Source of the DNA: Arbacia lixula
Taxonomy: Eukaryota > Echinodermata > Echinoidea > Arbacioida > Arbaciidae
Assembly: GCA_963669155.1 (NCBI GenBank)
Contig: OZ022587.1
Location: 15,824,212 to 15,888,211, forward strand
Direction: 5' to 3'
Length of the DNA stretch: 64,000 nucleotides
Shown here: piece after piece, positions 50,901 to 61,735 of the stretch
Position numbering within the stretch: position 1 is the stretch's first letter
How the letters are laid out: every line of letters begins with the position of its first letter
The notes under the pieces: generated by a model
What the model was told of the DNA's origin: nothing
The model's database searches: none
Seen by the model: the letters and a program-made list of their open reading frames with translations, nothing else
Translations under genes and position numbers: made by a program

Positions 50901-52872
50901 CAAATAAAATATAGGAAAGTGAAATTCTAGCTCGATTTTGGTACGAGGTGATAGAGAATTTCACACTTATTTTGGTGGAATACTGTGTGGGGACATAGAA
51001 GGCTTGCACTGCGCATGCTTACTATATTTTCATTCACAAAGTGGCTCTCGGCAGTGGCTGGATGACGTCATGTAATAAGCAAAAATGGACACGACCGCTA
51101 GCGACCGCGATCCGCTATCCGTTGTACACGATTGTTCGTCGTGCCGTCAGGGGGCGTTTGTTTCATTCACATTAAACATGGTCTTTTGTTATGTGGACAT
51201 TTCAAAGGGTCCCTTTTAAAAAATGTGGTGTCGTCATGTGAATTAACATGTGGTCAAGACATTTTGACGGAAAAGCAAGAAGCAATCGAAATTCGCCTCC
51301 CTGTGCGGTATCGGTGAGAAAATAGATCCTCTGAAAATACCTTTCAAAATTCAAATAAAATATAGGAAAGTGAAATTCTAGCTCGATTTTGGTACGAGGT
51401 GATAGAGAATTTCACACTTATTTTGGTGGAATACTGTGTGGGGACATAGAAGGCTTGCACTGCGCATGCTTACTATATTTTCATTCACAAAGTGGCTCTC
51501 GGCAGTGGCTGGATGACGTCATGTAATAAGCAAAAATGGACACGACCGCTAGCGACCGCGATCCGCTATCCGTTGTACACGATTGTTCGTCGTGCCGTCA
51601 GGGGGCGTTTGTTTCATTCACATTAAACATGGTCTTTTGTTATGTGGACATTTCAAAGGGTCCCTTTTAAAAAATGTGGTGTCGTCATGTGAATTAACAT
51701 GTGGTCAAGACACTTGGCTCTAAACAAACTCACTCCAGTGAGAGGTTTAGCCGTCCGATATTGTCTATTGGGCTAGTGTCCAGCATTCCCAATCACAGTC
51801 CCCATTGTGATCACAGCTGCTTGCTCTACCCGTATTGTTTGGAGCCAGTTGTCTTGACAATAAATGCTCAAATGACGTCACACTTCGGTACAAAGTGTAC
51901 AAAGACCATGTTTGTAGTGATGACATCAAGCATAAACAGTAGCCCCCCCCCCCCCCCCCCCAAGTCCCATTCAACTATTACTTGCCAGATCTAGCGTGTT
52001 TCTGCCAACCACGCCCACTGGTCGTATGCTGCGCGTACCCCTCTCATGAAAAGCACCCCCGGGTGACTGAAAGGAGTCCAGCCATCCGCCTAGTCGTGGG
52101 CTGCCCTCAAGGACAACAACCTGCAATGGTGAAAAGTCATGAAAAGATATTATTTCCCTGCAACTTCAACCAATTCTGGATGCTGCCTTTGGCAGTTTCT
52201 CTTCTCTCAGCTAGTTTAGTAAAGGACTACATGTATGTGTCCACACTCAATTGTGATGGAAATCGGCAACATTCATTAGTGTTCAGTTCAGGATGTGTCC
52301 ATTGAACTTCATACACTTCCAACTTATGGTAATAATTGGATCAGTTGAGGGTTGCCCGTTACTCAGTCTGGTCAAAACTGACAAAAGTGAAAATGGTTTA
52401 TTAGGGTCACCTCTTTGTGAAACTGATGCGGGATGGTGTGGAAAAGGACTTAAGAGTAGATCCTAGATGCTAGACCTAAAACCTTTTCAATTTCCACACA
52501 GTCCAGCTTTCAATTTTGTCTTCATAAATCCTCCCTCACAGCCACTCACACACATACACTATGTACAGTATACAGCAAGACAGGTATCAGCGTACCGGGG
52601 AGCGGGAGCCCGGGACAATCGGCCGGGGAGGATTCGGTGGCGCGGACTTCCAATTTCTGTACTATACCTTCGTCTACCGAAGTTTGCAGGTAAGACAGAC
52701 CTATATTTTGAGATGAAAACAGAGAATGACCAGCACTTACATCCGCATTTTTGCTTGCTCCTGACCGAAGAGAATCTCCCCGTGACGATGCTTTGAGGTA
52801 ATATGCAGCTGCTAACCCTGAAATCCCTCCTCCCAGAATAATCGTCTCCGCCTTCTTCACAACTGCAGCCAT
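44802..52872 (-). CDS. Protoporphyrinogen oxidase (PPOX), complete, 9 exons
   Basis: Exons in order: 52741-52872, 51986-52120, 49632-49883, 48876-49023, 47773-47978, 47287-47356, 46104-46336, 45431-45623, 44802-44944; together 1512 bp, 503 residues plus stop (human enzyme 477). All joins are in phase. The protein starts MAAVVKKAETIILGGGISGL, the Rossmann FAD-binding motif, without a cleavable signal, as in animals. Other family signatures: RLGGW, PASQNRF, RRLGPE, FCRGIFAGD, ADVAVVNLEY, GFGYLVPS, CIPQY.LGH and GASYRGVSVNDCI at the flavin-binding C-terminus. The enzyme oxidises protoporphyrinogen IX to protoporphyrin IX with O2 and FAD on the mitochondrial inner membrane, the penultimate haem step. 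Oddities: one GC-AG intron, duplicated exons 7 and 9, an exact 451-bp tandem duplication in intron 2. Confidence 0.95.
45183..45375. repeat. 'GGGCCCTGTTGCATAAAAC' MITE with internal GGC run
   Basis: Left end gggccctgttgcataaaac; right end gttttatagaatggg is diverged. The centre is interrupted by a ggcggcggcggcgcgacg stretch absent from other copies. Lies in PPOX intron 8. Confidence 0.75.
45431..45623 (-). CDS. PPOX exon 8
   Basis: Acceptor TTTCTCACGCAG (phase 0), donor GTGAGT (phase 1). Encodes CMMGGAWFHDLFGDPDTVNP through SFAKVNVLQDCIPQYRLGHT, RLV. The CIPQY.LGH motif is typical of PPOX. Confidence 0.95.
46104..46336 (-). CDS. PPOX exon 7
   Basis: Acceptor ATTCTCTACAG (phase 1), donor GTGAGT (phase 0). 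Encodes VTQQLLPSEHSQLSDLLGQI, ADVAVVNLEYDDLQLPVNGF, GYLVPS and FDSCAFPELDRR. Closely follows the substrate-cavity region of animal PPOX. Confidence 0.95.
46763..46920 (-). pseudogene. Decayed partial copy of PPOX exon 7
   Basis: Minus strand: after 'cattctcaacag' the frame reads VTQQLLLSQHNHEPNLGQIH and then diverges, matching the first third of exon 7. Flanking 'aaggtcatagtgaccaaac' also occurs beside the real exon (46437), so exon and flank were duplicated together about 520 bp apart. Confidence 0.7.
47287..47356 (-). CDS. PPOX exon 6
   Basis: 70-bp exon between AAACACACAG and GTCAGT, phase 0 to 1. Encodes RAKVVTEDAVWEADHVVCST PAQ. Matches the 'EADHV...P' segment of the FAD domain. Confidence 0.92.
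47773..47978 (-). CDS. PPOX exon 5
   Basis: 206 bp between TGTCCCTCTAG and GTTTGT, phase 1 to 0. Encodes EYPHIGTSQLAKRAKEEKWA, TWTMNRGLQTLPDLLTDWLM and a Gln/Gly loop ending GQNKP. The donor GTTTGT is weak but its position is fixed by the next exon. Confidence 0.92.
48335..48655. repeat. Tandem duplication, about 165-bp unit, 2 copies
   Basis: The unit from ATATGTGCTGGATACCTGGT to GTGGTTAAGTCNCTGC occurs twice in PPOX intron 4, with about ten differences. Confidence 0.9.
48876..49023 (-). CDS. PPOX exon 4
   Basis: 148 bp between CTCTGCGTAG and GTAAGT, phase 0 to 1. Encodes LAQYLASPFCRGIFAGDSTQ, LSMRACFPAIFEWERKFGSL and ILGGLRSKP. CRGIFAGD is the family signature. Confidence 0.95.
49632..49883 (-). 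CDS. PPOX exon 3
   Basis: 252 bp between CAATTCGTAG and GTGAGC, phase 0-0. Encodes VATIGAEDQIVPVTRSHPAS, QNRFIYTEKGLHRLPSSLAT ... ETIHDFFSRRLGPE. Includes the ..NRF.Y..G.LH.LP segment near the substrate channel. Confidence 0.95.
50090..50400. repeat. Diverged copy of the large palindromic MITE
   Basis: Shares 'ccaagcttgtctgagatttc', 'actagcaac' and 'gcattccattgaaactgaatc' with the centres of 13235-13770 and 33507-34040. Arms are degraded. Confidence 0.6.
50810..51711. repeat. Exact tandem duplication, 451-bp unit x 2
   Basis: 50810-51260 and 51261-51711 appear identical base for base by eye, from ATTTTGACGGAAAAGCAAGA to CATGTGGTCAAGAC. It lies in PPOX intron 2. Either a very recent duplication or an assembly artefact. 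Confidence 0.95.
51680..51890. repeat. MITE, 'GTCAAGACACTTGGCTCTAA' family
   Basis: Inverted ends tgtggtcaagacacttggctctaaac and gtttggagccagttgtcttgaca surround a unique centre (cattcccaatcacagtccc). Relatives at 15236-15480 and 57005-57160. Confidence 0.75.
51986..52120 (-). CDS. PPOX exon 2, with GC splice donor
   Basis: 135 bp, phase 0-0, acceptor CACCATTGCAG. Encodes VVVLEGSPRLGGWLDSFQSP, GGAFHERGTRSIRPVG and NTLDL. RLGGW and RSIRPVG are family signatures. The donor is GCAAGT (GC at 51985-51984), the standard rare GC-AG class; the nearby GT four bases on would break the frame. Confidence 0.9.
52741..52872 (-). CDS. PPOX exon 1 (coding start)
   Basis: ATG at 52872-52870, preceded by GC-rich promoter-like sequence. 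Encodes MAAVVKKAETIILGGGISGL, AAAYYLKASSRGDSLRSGAS, KNAD and ends at donor GTAAGT, phase 0. The first ATG is chosen because it sits about eight residues before the FAD motif, as in other animals. Confidence 0.93.
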
Positions 52873-53199
52873 TGTTCACCACTGTATAGCTGCACTGCGC
52901 GCACGGCGAGGCCAACACACATGCGCACCGGTACCGACCGTGTACTTTATGCCCGATTTGTTTGTGTAACAAATTGCGCGCGCATTTTCGTATCGCATGC
53001 TGCATTCTACAAAATTCATTAATACATGTCGTACTTCCACAACATTTCTTCTCTGAATTGTTCTTTGAATGTTTCCATGGTAAGAGTGGGCTAATAAATG
53101 ATAAAACAAAACTTTGGTGTTACCGAAAGTTTTAGTATGTTCTAAATAGTATTAATTATTTATTTTCTCGTTATCGATCATCAAACACAGATCATCATC

Positions 53200-53353
53200 T
53201 ATCCAACTTATCAACTCTTCTTCCATTTTTTTTTCTTTTTTCCCCGTCTCTCTCGATTTCTTTCCCTCGATTTCCACCCCAATTCTTCCAACCCTGTATG
53301 GCCTCAATAGCTCTCACCCCTCTCTCATTTTACCGCCACATACAATTTCTTTG

Positions 53354-53360
<7 letters not shown>
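53200..53360. other. PPOX 5' flank, pyrimidine-rich
   Basis: No gene. Grades into the microsatellite that follows. Confidence 0.4.

Positions 53361-53425
<65 letters not shown>
53358..53425. repeat. (CT)n microsatellite
   Basis: About 33 CT units, uninterrupted, at the start of a 1.1-kb polypyrimidine region. Confidence 0.97.
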
Positions 53426-54452
53426 TCTCTAAATCTCTACCACCCCTCTCTCATGTCTCTTAGTAGTTTTCTCCTCCCTCCGGCCCCCTCATTTTCTCTC
53501 ACCCTCTCCCTTTCGTTTCCCTCTCTATATACCCTTCTCCCAGTCTCTGCAATTTCTTTCTTTCTCTCCATCTCTTTCTTTTCCTTCCTCAATCTCCCCG
53601 GCCTCTCATCTCTCCTGCTTCCTCCTTATTTTCCTCTCTCCTTCTCTACCCATCCCCGTCCCTACCCACTCTCCCCCTCTCTCCCTCTCTATACCATGTC
53701 TTCTTTCTTTCTTTCTCTTCATCTCTTTCTTTTGCCTCGTCACTCCCCTCCTCTCATCTCTCCTGCTTCCTCCTAATTTTCCTCTCTCCTTCTCTACCCA
53801 TCCCTGTCCCTACCCACTCTCCCTCTCTCTCCCTGTCTATACCATGACCAATACGTCTTATTTCTTTATTTCTCTCCATCTTTCTTTTGCTTCCTCACTC
53901 CCCTCCATTCATCTCTCCTGCTTCCTCCTCATTTTCCTCTCTCCTTCTCTACCCCTCCCCCTACCTACCCACTCTCCCCCTCTCTCCATCTCTATACCAT
54001 GACCAATACGTCTTATTTCTTTATTTCTCTCCATCTTTCTTTTGCTTCCTCACTCCCCTCCTCTCATCTCTCCTGCTTCCTCCTCATTTTCCTCTCTCCT
54101 TCTCTACCCATCCCTGTCCCTACCCACTCTCCCTCTCTCTCCCTGTCTATACCATGACCAATACGTCTTATTTCTTTCTTCTCTCCATCTTTCTTTTCCT
54201 TCCTCACTCCCCTCCTCTCATCTCTCCTGCTTCCTCCTCATTTTCCTCTCCCCTTCTCTACCCCTCCCCGTCCCTACCCCATGACCAATATGTCTTATTC
54301 CTTTCTTTCTCTCCATCTCTTTCTTAATGCTCCTCAATTTTCACTCTTCCCATCTCTCCTGTTTCCTCCTTATTTTCCTCTCTCCTTCTCTACCCCTCCC
54401 TGTCCCTACCAACTCTCCCCCTCTCCCTCTCATACCATGACCAACACGTCTT
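53426..54452. repeat. Polypyrimidine minisatellite, about 155-165-bp unit, 5 copies
   Basis: Units share TACCATGACCAATACGTCTT, CATCTCTCCTGCTTCCTCCT and ttcctctctccttctctacc. The plus strand is more than 85% C/T. The long Ser/Leu/Pro frames here are artefacts of base composition. Confidence 0.93.
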
Positions 54453-56058
54453 ACTGATTAACCCATAATGTACCACTTGTGGATTATTTCACCATTTACA
54501 CACATACAAATCCCATAGAGCAATACATTTTGCCCTACTTTGGCAAAAGGAAGCAACTAACAACTAACTTTTCTTCTAAATTAGCAAAATGTGCCTGCCA
54601 TTTGTATGGACATCAGTGCAAGACCACATCATGCTAGAGTGAATATTTTGCAGCAAAACTGATGTATCTTCTCCAGATTTTTTTCTGCATGTAGGGGGTG
54701 CTGGGTACAATCTAAAAGTACCAATAACCCAGATTTGAGTGATATGTCACTTGCTTCCTTTTGTCAAAGTAGGGGAGCATTGCTCTATGTGATTTATGTT
54801 CTCTGCCGCACAAAGGGTTAAAAGCCAATGTTTCAAAGTCACACTACTCTACTGAAGGTTGAATGAAGAGGCATAGAACATCGAGCATCACAGTTCAGAG
54901 ATGTTTATTAAAATGAGACATGAAGAATTGCAAAAAATGAACTAGTCATAAACAAGACAGTGATTCTGATTTAAAATCAATAGAAAATATAGATTTCATC
55001 TCAAAAAAAGACAAAAGATACAGGTCTCTACACTTCACACGAGAAACAATGATATAAAAACAGAATCAATAAAAACAGAATGGGCCTGTTTTTTTTATGC
55101 GAAGATAGCTTTGTTTTTGGATACATAAAAAAGAAGAAAATCACTCATTTTGGTTGAGAACTGGAATAGATGAATTTCTGTACAAAGTTCTGAGAGAGTT
55201 AGTGCATTTCTAGTTCTCAACCAAAACCTATTTTCTCTTCAAGTCCTGCCATCATACATATATACAACATAAGCATGCTATAAAAAAAAAGGGGTTGTCC
55301 TCCATAACACGACAGAGGTTGGTTATCACATAACTATACATTCGTTCAAACATGACATGCCTAGGAACATACCCATGGACGCGGTCTCTCACTAAAGTGC
55401 CATTTAGCCATACTGAATATCATAAAGGGCTAGCTATTCACATTGCTCCTTTATACAACATAGTTTCTAAACTCTATAGAACAAAGAAAGTCACTGCCCT
55501 GGTATCGAAACATCGCGCCGTGGAGTGATTTTCTTGTTTACTTCAGTGTGAAAAATGGTAGTTTTCTGCTCCCATGAGAACGTTTCTTTCCTGAGCAAAA
55601 GTAAAATGAACATTACCTGCTATCTACATCTTGTGACCTGTAAACACTCAATGGTCTTGACAGCTGTGTAAACACACATAATCATATGTTTTCTTTGTAT
55701 ACTTTGTGCGTAGTCCCACACAGGCGCATTTGCGTCGTCATGATAAAATATTTCTAGAAAACCCAAGTCATAAAATGTGTGACAATTGAAAGGATATGTA
55801 AACTCTCTTATCACTGAGTAAACTTATTCTGCTTGTAGAATAAAACAGTTTGTAAAAATACTGACAAATGTGGAATTAAACTGAAAACATGACATAAACA
55901 TAAATAGAGTAAAAAACTGCATGCAAAGGATAAAATATTTGGTTTTACAAACAAGTGTAATTTTCCTGCCTGCAGGCCAGAATAGCATTTGCCTTGATTT
56001 AGCTCCTCAAAAAATGGAGAGCTTTGCCCTCTCGCACTCACAGGCTTAATACACATCT

Positions 56059-56216
56059 GGGCCCCATTGCATAAAACTTACCAATGATGGTGACTCTGCC
56101 ATCAATATGAATTATCATGGTAAATATTGCTTGACAGCCAATGAAATTCAAGGTTTCCATAGAAATTGCTATTGGTAAACAAGTTACCATCAATGGTTTT
56201 ATACATCAGGTCCCTG
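56059..56216. repeat. 'GGGCCCTGTTGCATAAAAC' MITE (f)
   Basis: Left end gggccccattgcataaaac, right end gttttatacatcaggtccc, with inner CATGGTAA palindromes. Confidence 0.8.
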
Positions 56217-57004
56217 AAGTTGCAATCTGAATGGCAATAACTTCAAATAATACTCCTTCATGGAATGTTGAGAACTTCTTTAAAGCATAACACCTATCAA
56301 AACTTGACATAAAAAAATTTTTCTTGTAATTTGTAATTTTGCAATTTGTAGGGATTTCTTGGGATGTTTGGCAGTCCGAACAAAACTGCCTAAACTTTGT
56401 TAGTCCTCAAGAACATTTTGCTCTGGATGTTTCACAGTCTAAGCTGAATAATTCTGCCTATACTTCAGGAAATGTGTCCAGTGAAAAAAAACACTTCACG
56501 AGATTTGATCTGCAGTGTAGACATAGGCCATATTACAAGAAACAAACTTTCAGGAAATTTTGCCAGTCTGAGCACAGCTATACAAACTATATACAACCCA
56601 CTGACCCCGTTGCACTCTATTACACTACTCAAAAAACATGCAGGACAATATTATGTGATTTCCAGATTTGGTCCAAGATATTCCATTAACTCATGATTTC
56701 TTATCAGATCGCAGAACAACAGTTAATAGCAAAATCATATGTAACAGATTTCATTTACACATATTCTGTTAAATCATGATTTTGCACAAGAGTATCTGCT
56801 CATAAAATACATTTTAGATACTGGTAACCAAATTATACTCAACAAGATTCCATTAACAAGTATTTTTGAATTTTGATTTCGCAATGAGGATTGAACAGAA
56901 AACTAAAAGTTAATCTCACAATTTGTGTTAGAAGCCTCTCTCTATAATAATAATAATATAATACCACAATTCTATCTGCTTTCAACAGATATCTCCATAA
57001 CACA

Positions 57005-57160
57005 TCCACGAGCAGCAGTGATCACAACAGGGACTGTAATTGGGAATGCCGGACAGTAGCCCGATAGACAATATCAGACCACTTAACCTCTCACTAGAGT
57101 GAGTTTGTTTAGAGTCAATTGTCTTGACACAATAGTCATATGACGACACCACTTCGATAC
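57005..57160. repeat. MITE, 'GTCAAGACACTTGGCTCTAA' family (inverted copy)
   Basis: Complementary orientation to 51680-51890: gcagtgatcacaacagggac ... cacttaacctctcactagag ... gagtcaattgtcttgacac. Shorter and diverged. Confidence 0.65.
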
Positions 57161-59624
57161 TCTATAGTTTTGCCAAAATATTGATATCTTATAATAATAT
57201 TATGTGTAATAATTGATATTTTACACATGATTAAAACAATACACAATCTGAATGGAATTAACAAGCCTCACTTGGTATTTTAAGATATTTTCTTGATAAA
57301 ATTGATGAAACACAACATACAATGTGGGAAATAAGGTTTGCAAAAATATATGCAGGAAACAGGCTAGAAAAAACGATTAAAAAGAGATAAAGTGATACAA
57401 AATGCATGATCCGTGCAACTGAAATGGATGTGAGTTATTGCTCAAAATTTCTTAATTGGCAGGGTACCAAGGCGATTAGAAAAAAAACATCATTAAAAAG
57501 AAACATGATAAAACACACAACATTTATATTACAAAGCTTTTAGGCAATAAGTCACTTTAATTATTAATTGACGAGACAAGAACAAAAGACATTATTAAAA
57601 ATGTCTACAAATGAACAATTGTTCTGCTAAAGATTCAGTTAAAATATAAATCCCTTTTTAACTGTTATGTAATTCGAAGTTAGCAATGATGTGATGGTCA
57701 AACCCTATCTGACATTTTGAATACTTTTATGGAGTTTTTTATCTGTTGATTCAGCAGTGAAGAAAAACAGATATTTTTTAAAAATGTCTACAAATGAACA
57801 ATTTATCTGCTGACTACATAGATACCGTAACTCCTTCTTTAACCGTTTGTTTTCTCGTAGTTACAAATGATGTTATAACCCAAACCTGTCAGAAATTATG
57901 AATACATTATGGGGAGTTTATCTCTTGATAAAGCAGTGACGAACAAAGGATAGGTTCAAGAAAAGCTTCCAATTAAACAATTAATCTCCTGAAAATTGAG
58001 TGAACTTAATGTGTGTCAGACTATGAGTTGGACTACCAGATTTGTTGCATTGCTAGCGCATAGCACAAAGCATAAACATGTATACAGGTATGACTTGAAA
58101 ATTAGGCTATTAAACTTGATATTCCCATTGGTGATACAGTACAAAAAGCATGTTTGTTAGCCATCACTCTACCAAGTTATTAAATACACATTGATTTGCT
58201 ACACATATGCTTGCCAATGGTAATGAGAGTGTTAAAATGTTCTTGGTATCGTCTTGACCGGTAATCGCAACCCTCATCAGAAAATGTCCATAGCGGCCCA
58301 CAGAGTGGTTATTAGACACATAGGAGATTTGACTTTTGTTTGACACGTAGCACTAGAAACTGAATACATATCCTACAAAACCATTTCTAAACCCTTATGT
58401 TGTATATCGCCCCCTGTGCCCTCCCCCCCCCCCCACACACTCTCCTTTTCCGCACTACACGCACACACACACTGAGAGACAGACACGTCATACAATTTCT
58501 CATGAACCATAAAAATCTCTCCAACCTTTATACAGAGATCTACTAGGATTGCTTCATGTTTGTCAAAGAGATTTCATTTCTGTCTGAATGGAATAGTTTC
58601 CGTATTTTACATATATACAGGTATATAAAACATATCAATATGTACTTCTCTCCAGTGCAATATAAAATAAAATAAAACCTTTTCTTTGCGCAGGGACTTC
58701 AGAGTATGTGCACTATGTACGACATCACAGAGAATATTCCCATCACGTTTTCCGGTTCTAAATACAAGAGTTAGACAATAAATGTTTGTGGTCAGCCCAT
58801 CGACCGTAGTTCACTTTGACGTAACGACATATGATGGGTCCTTCCAATATGCTGTAATTGCTTTAAATAGTTCTAGAGAATTTATCATTGTGCAAAAACT
58901 ATTCCAACAATTAGAACTTTTAGAAGTAGGCGTAAAGGACTTTATGTACAGCTGATTTCCTACTCTCTTTTTTGGCAGAATGTGGAAAGTAGTCAACATA
59001 GATAAAAATAGCTCTTAATTGCAATGTGGTGCATTATCACAGCAATAATGATGGTTATACTGGCTTTGTAATGGCAGCTCATATGAGATGACAATTGAAA
59101 TAATAACTGTATTTTCACAAATGCTACATTTTAAAATAACTAAGCCTCCCTAAAGCTTTTTATCCAATCGTCAAGAAATGATGGCGCCCATTTTAAACTA
59201 AATGCTTCTAAAATATTTTGTAACACACACTAGGGTTTACATATCTCGGCAGTATTTTAAAGTTTTGAAATGTATTTCGCATTGAACAACTGTTGAATTT
59301 GCCCATTTGTTTTCGAAGAATGGTCGCAACTCAATAAAAATTAAATCTGGAAGTTTTTAGAAGAAGCACTTCCTGATTTTGTGTAAGATGTATTGATGCT
59401 AGCAGCTTACATGAACACAGAGCAGTATAGAGTCTGAAACGGAATAATTATATCAGTATGCATGATATATACGAGTTATAGAGGCGCCCATTTTCAGCTT
59501 CCCAATCGTTTGCAGTCAGCAAGTACAACTAACATGTACAAACGCCTTGAGATGCATGACTGCATATAAGTGCAAATGACTTCAGTGAGTGACGGTGATC
59601 AATGAGTAGAAACGTGCGGGCCTA

Positions 59625-59790
59625 ACATCACTTGATTGCAATCAGATCACTCAGTGATTGGAGTCAAATACATTGTTGATTGCAATCATGTGGAGCCTGA
59701 GATCAAATGCACAGTGATTGCAATCAAATGCAATCAGCTCCATACATTGACTGCAACCTGACTGCAATAGATTGCAATCGGCTGTCACGT
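59625..59790. repeat. Cluster of palindromic GATTGCAATC motifs
   Basis: GATTGCAATC or one-base variants occur about seven times in 165 bp, in both orientations because the motif is self-complementary. Similar ATTGCAATNG motifs occur at 44990-45110. Function unknown. Confidence 0.6.
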
Positions 59791-60042
59791 TGACCTCAGG
59801 CCCAACTGTATCTAACACACTCATGTCCATAATGAGTCTCACCTATCATGTCCTCACTTCAAACCCCACTCTACCACTAGAATCTAAATGTCTCCTCTGT
59901 ATACAAAAATACTACATCTCCCTCCCACCCCCACCCCCATCCCATCATTTCCCTGTCTCGTAGATAACAATCGCAATCTCTTAGAACATTATGACGTCGG
60001 ATTTCTGAACTCCATGATCAACATGGATGCACAAAGACGTGT

Positions 60043-60080
<38 letters not shown>

Positions 60081-60148
60081 ACACGATTCTTTGAATTAAA
60101 CAAATCACGTCATCAGCCTGTCGAGAGAGGTTCACATCCTCTTACACA

Positions 60149-60224
<76 letters not shown>

Positions 60225-60235
60225 CACACACAAAG
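60043..60235. repeat. (CT)n and (CA)n microsatellites
   Basis: (TC)n at 60043-60076 and an almost pure (CA)n at 60150-60232. The His/Thr-rich frame is an artefact. Confidence 0.97.
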
Positions 60236-60599
60236 ACGTTATACTTTCTCTCGACATCATTAATTTTCTACTTGCGGTCATGCCAGCTCCAGCTTTGAAT
60301 TAAACCAGAACATTACTGAATGAGCAGATTCACAAAAGCCTGAAACATGGTCAAAATCGCACATACAGGTATCAGGGCCCTTATAGAGATTTGTATATGA
60401 TAGGGGATTGGAGTTGCGATCAATTCAAATCAATCATAACTCTTTATAGGCTGGGGCCCCAGATCCTAAATTCATGGTTTTGCCTAATCCCACACATACA
60501 TTTCTGTGTTTGTCCATGCAGTCTCTGGTTGGATCGAGTTGTGTAATTAACATCCAGAGCAACAGATATTGCATAAAATCTCCAATATTGGGTACAAAG

Positions 60600-60905
60600 C
60601 ATCATCTTCACATGATAGACACTTTCATATCACAAAGTTACCATCGTAAGTAATCAATTCACATCCGGTCAATGTCACTATGTAGTAATGTAGCATGATA
60701 GACCCTTTCACACTACAAAATTAAACTACTATTTAACCACTTCAGAAAAGTAGTATATGTTATTTGATGAACCCTTACACAATACAGAGTTAAACCACTG
60801 TTTAACTATCTCTGAACCTGTTGACTGCACAGGTAGTCATGAAGTATGGTAGACCTTTTCACACTGCAAAGTTAAACTGGTATTGAACCACTCCAGAATC
60901 ACCAG
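60600..60905. repeat. Tandem repeat, about 90-bp unit, 4 diverged copies
   Basis: Units share 'atagaccctttcacactaca', 'aagttaaac.a.t.tt(g)aacc' and 'actyc.gaa'. Similarity between copies is about 70-75% by eye. Confidence 0.75.
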
Positions 60906-60949
60906 TCAACTTCTGTTGGCCTTTTATGAAACACCAACATATCTTCAGG

Positions 60950-61735
60950 TCACAGAAATTTCAATGTCAAAAGCCCACACCACAACTTTGTTGGCCTTTC
61001 ATTACATACCACCATATATGTTCACCATATATGGTGCACACAAATAATTTCAATGTCATATGCCTATAGCACAACTCCTGTTGGGGAGTGTCAGGGATTA
61101 ATGTCTCAACCATTTGAAGAGAGCCTGTCCTGTTGTTCATATTACACATAATATTTGGCTTTATTCATATGGCTATAGCGCAAATTCTGTTTACTTTTCA
61201 CTATAAACCACCATATATGGTCAATATATATGGTGTTATAAGTAAATTCAATGTCATATGCCTATAGCACAGCTCCTACTGTCCAGGTTCAAGGTTCAAT
61301 GTTTCACATATGTGCAGAGAGCCTGCCATAATCTCATTTTATTCATGTTACTCATAATATTTGGCTTCAGTCATATGTCCATAGCATAACTTCTGTTGAT
61401 CTTTCATTACATACCATTTTATATAGTGGTCATAGGTAATTTCAACATCATATGCCTTTAGCACAACTAATGTTGGGCTGGTAGTCTCAAACATATACAG
61501 ACAGCCTGCCATTATCTCCTGTTGTTTGTGTTGCACAGAGTATTTGGCTTCAGTCACATGTCCATAGCATTATGATTACATACCACCTTATATAGTGGTC
61601 ATAGGTAATTTCAACATCATATGCTTAAAGCACAACTCATGTTGTACCATTAGTCTCAAACATGTGCAGAGGCTGCCATTATCTTCTGTTGTTTGTGTTG
61701 CACAGAATATTTGGCTTCAGTCCCTTGCCCTGGCG
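60950..61735. repeat. Minisatellite, about 190-bp unit, 4 copies, reaching the MEGF8 stop codon
   Basis: Units share 'tatgtccatagcataact', 'cataccacc(t)tatat', 'caatgtcatatgcctatagc', and 'gttgtttgtgttgcacagaa' followed by TATTTGGCTTCAGTC. The last unit ends at about 61722 and overlaps the final codons of MEGF8. Confidence 0.9.

Larger units (their letters stand above)
54460..60600 (-). other. AT-rich region without exons; possible long MEGF8 3' UTR
   Basis: No coding exon was recognised on either strand over 6 kb. On the minus strand an AATAAA at about 54906 is the first strong poly(A)-like signal at the far end of this AT-rich block, so a very long MEGF8 3' UTR is conceivable. The block also holds MITEs (56059, 57005, 58140) and microsatellites (58430-58475 CA-rich; 60040-60235). 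Confidence 0.35.

Noticed and set aside
52559-52740. Minus-strand continuation of PPOX exon 1 frame to 52546
   Set aside because: The frame stays open past the GTAAGT donor, but the residues after KNAD do not match PPOX, whereas the exon at 51986-52120 does and is in phase.
53351-54327. Long Ser/Leu/Pro ORFs
   Set aside because: Polypyrimidine minisatellite; frames follow base composition and repeat with the unit.
56339-56689. 116-residue ORF on the plus strand
   Set aside because: No recognisable domain, no splice or promoter context, AT-rich composition; lies opposite a possible MEGF8 3' UTR.
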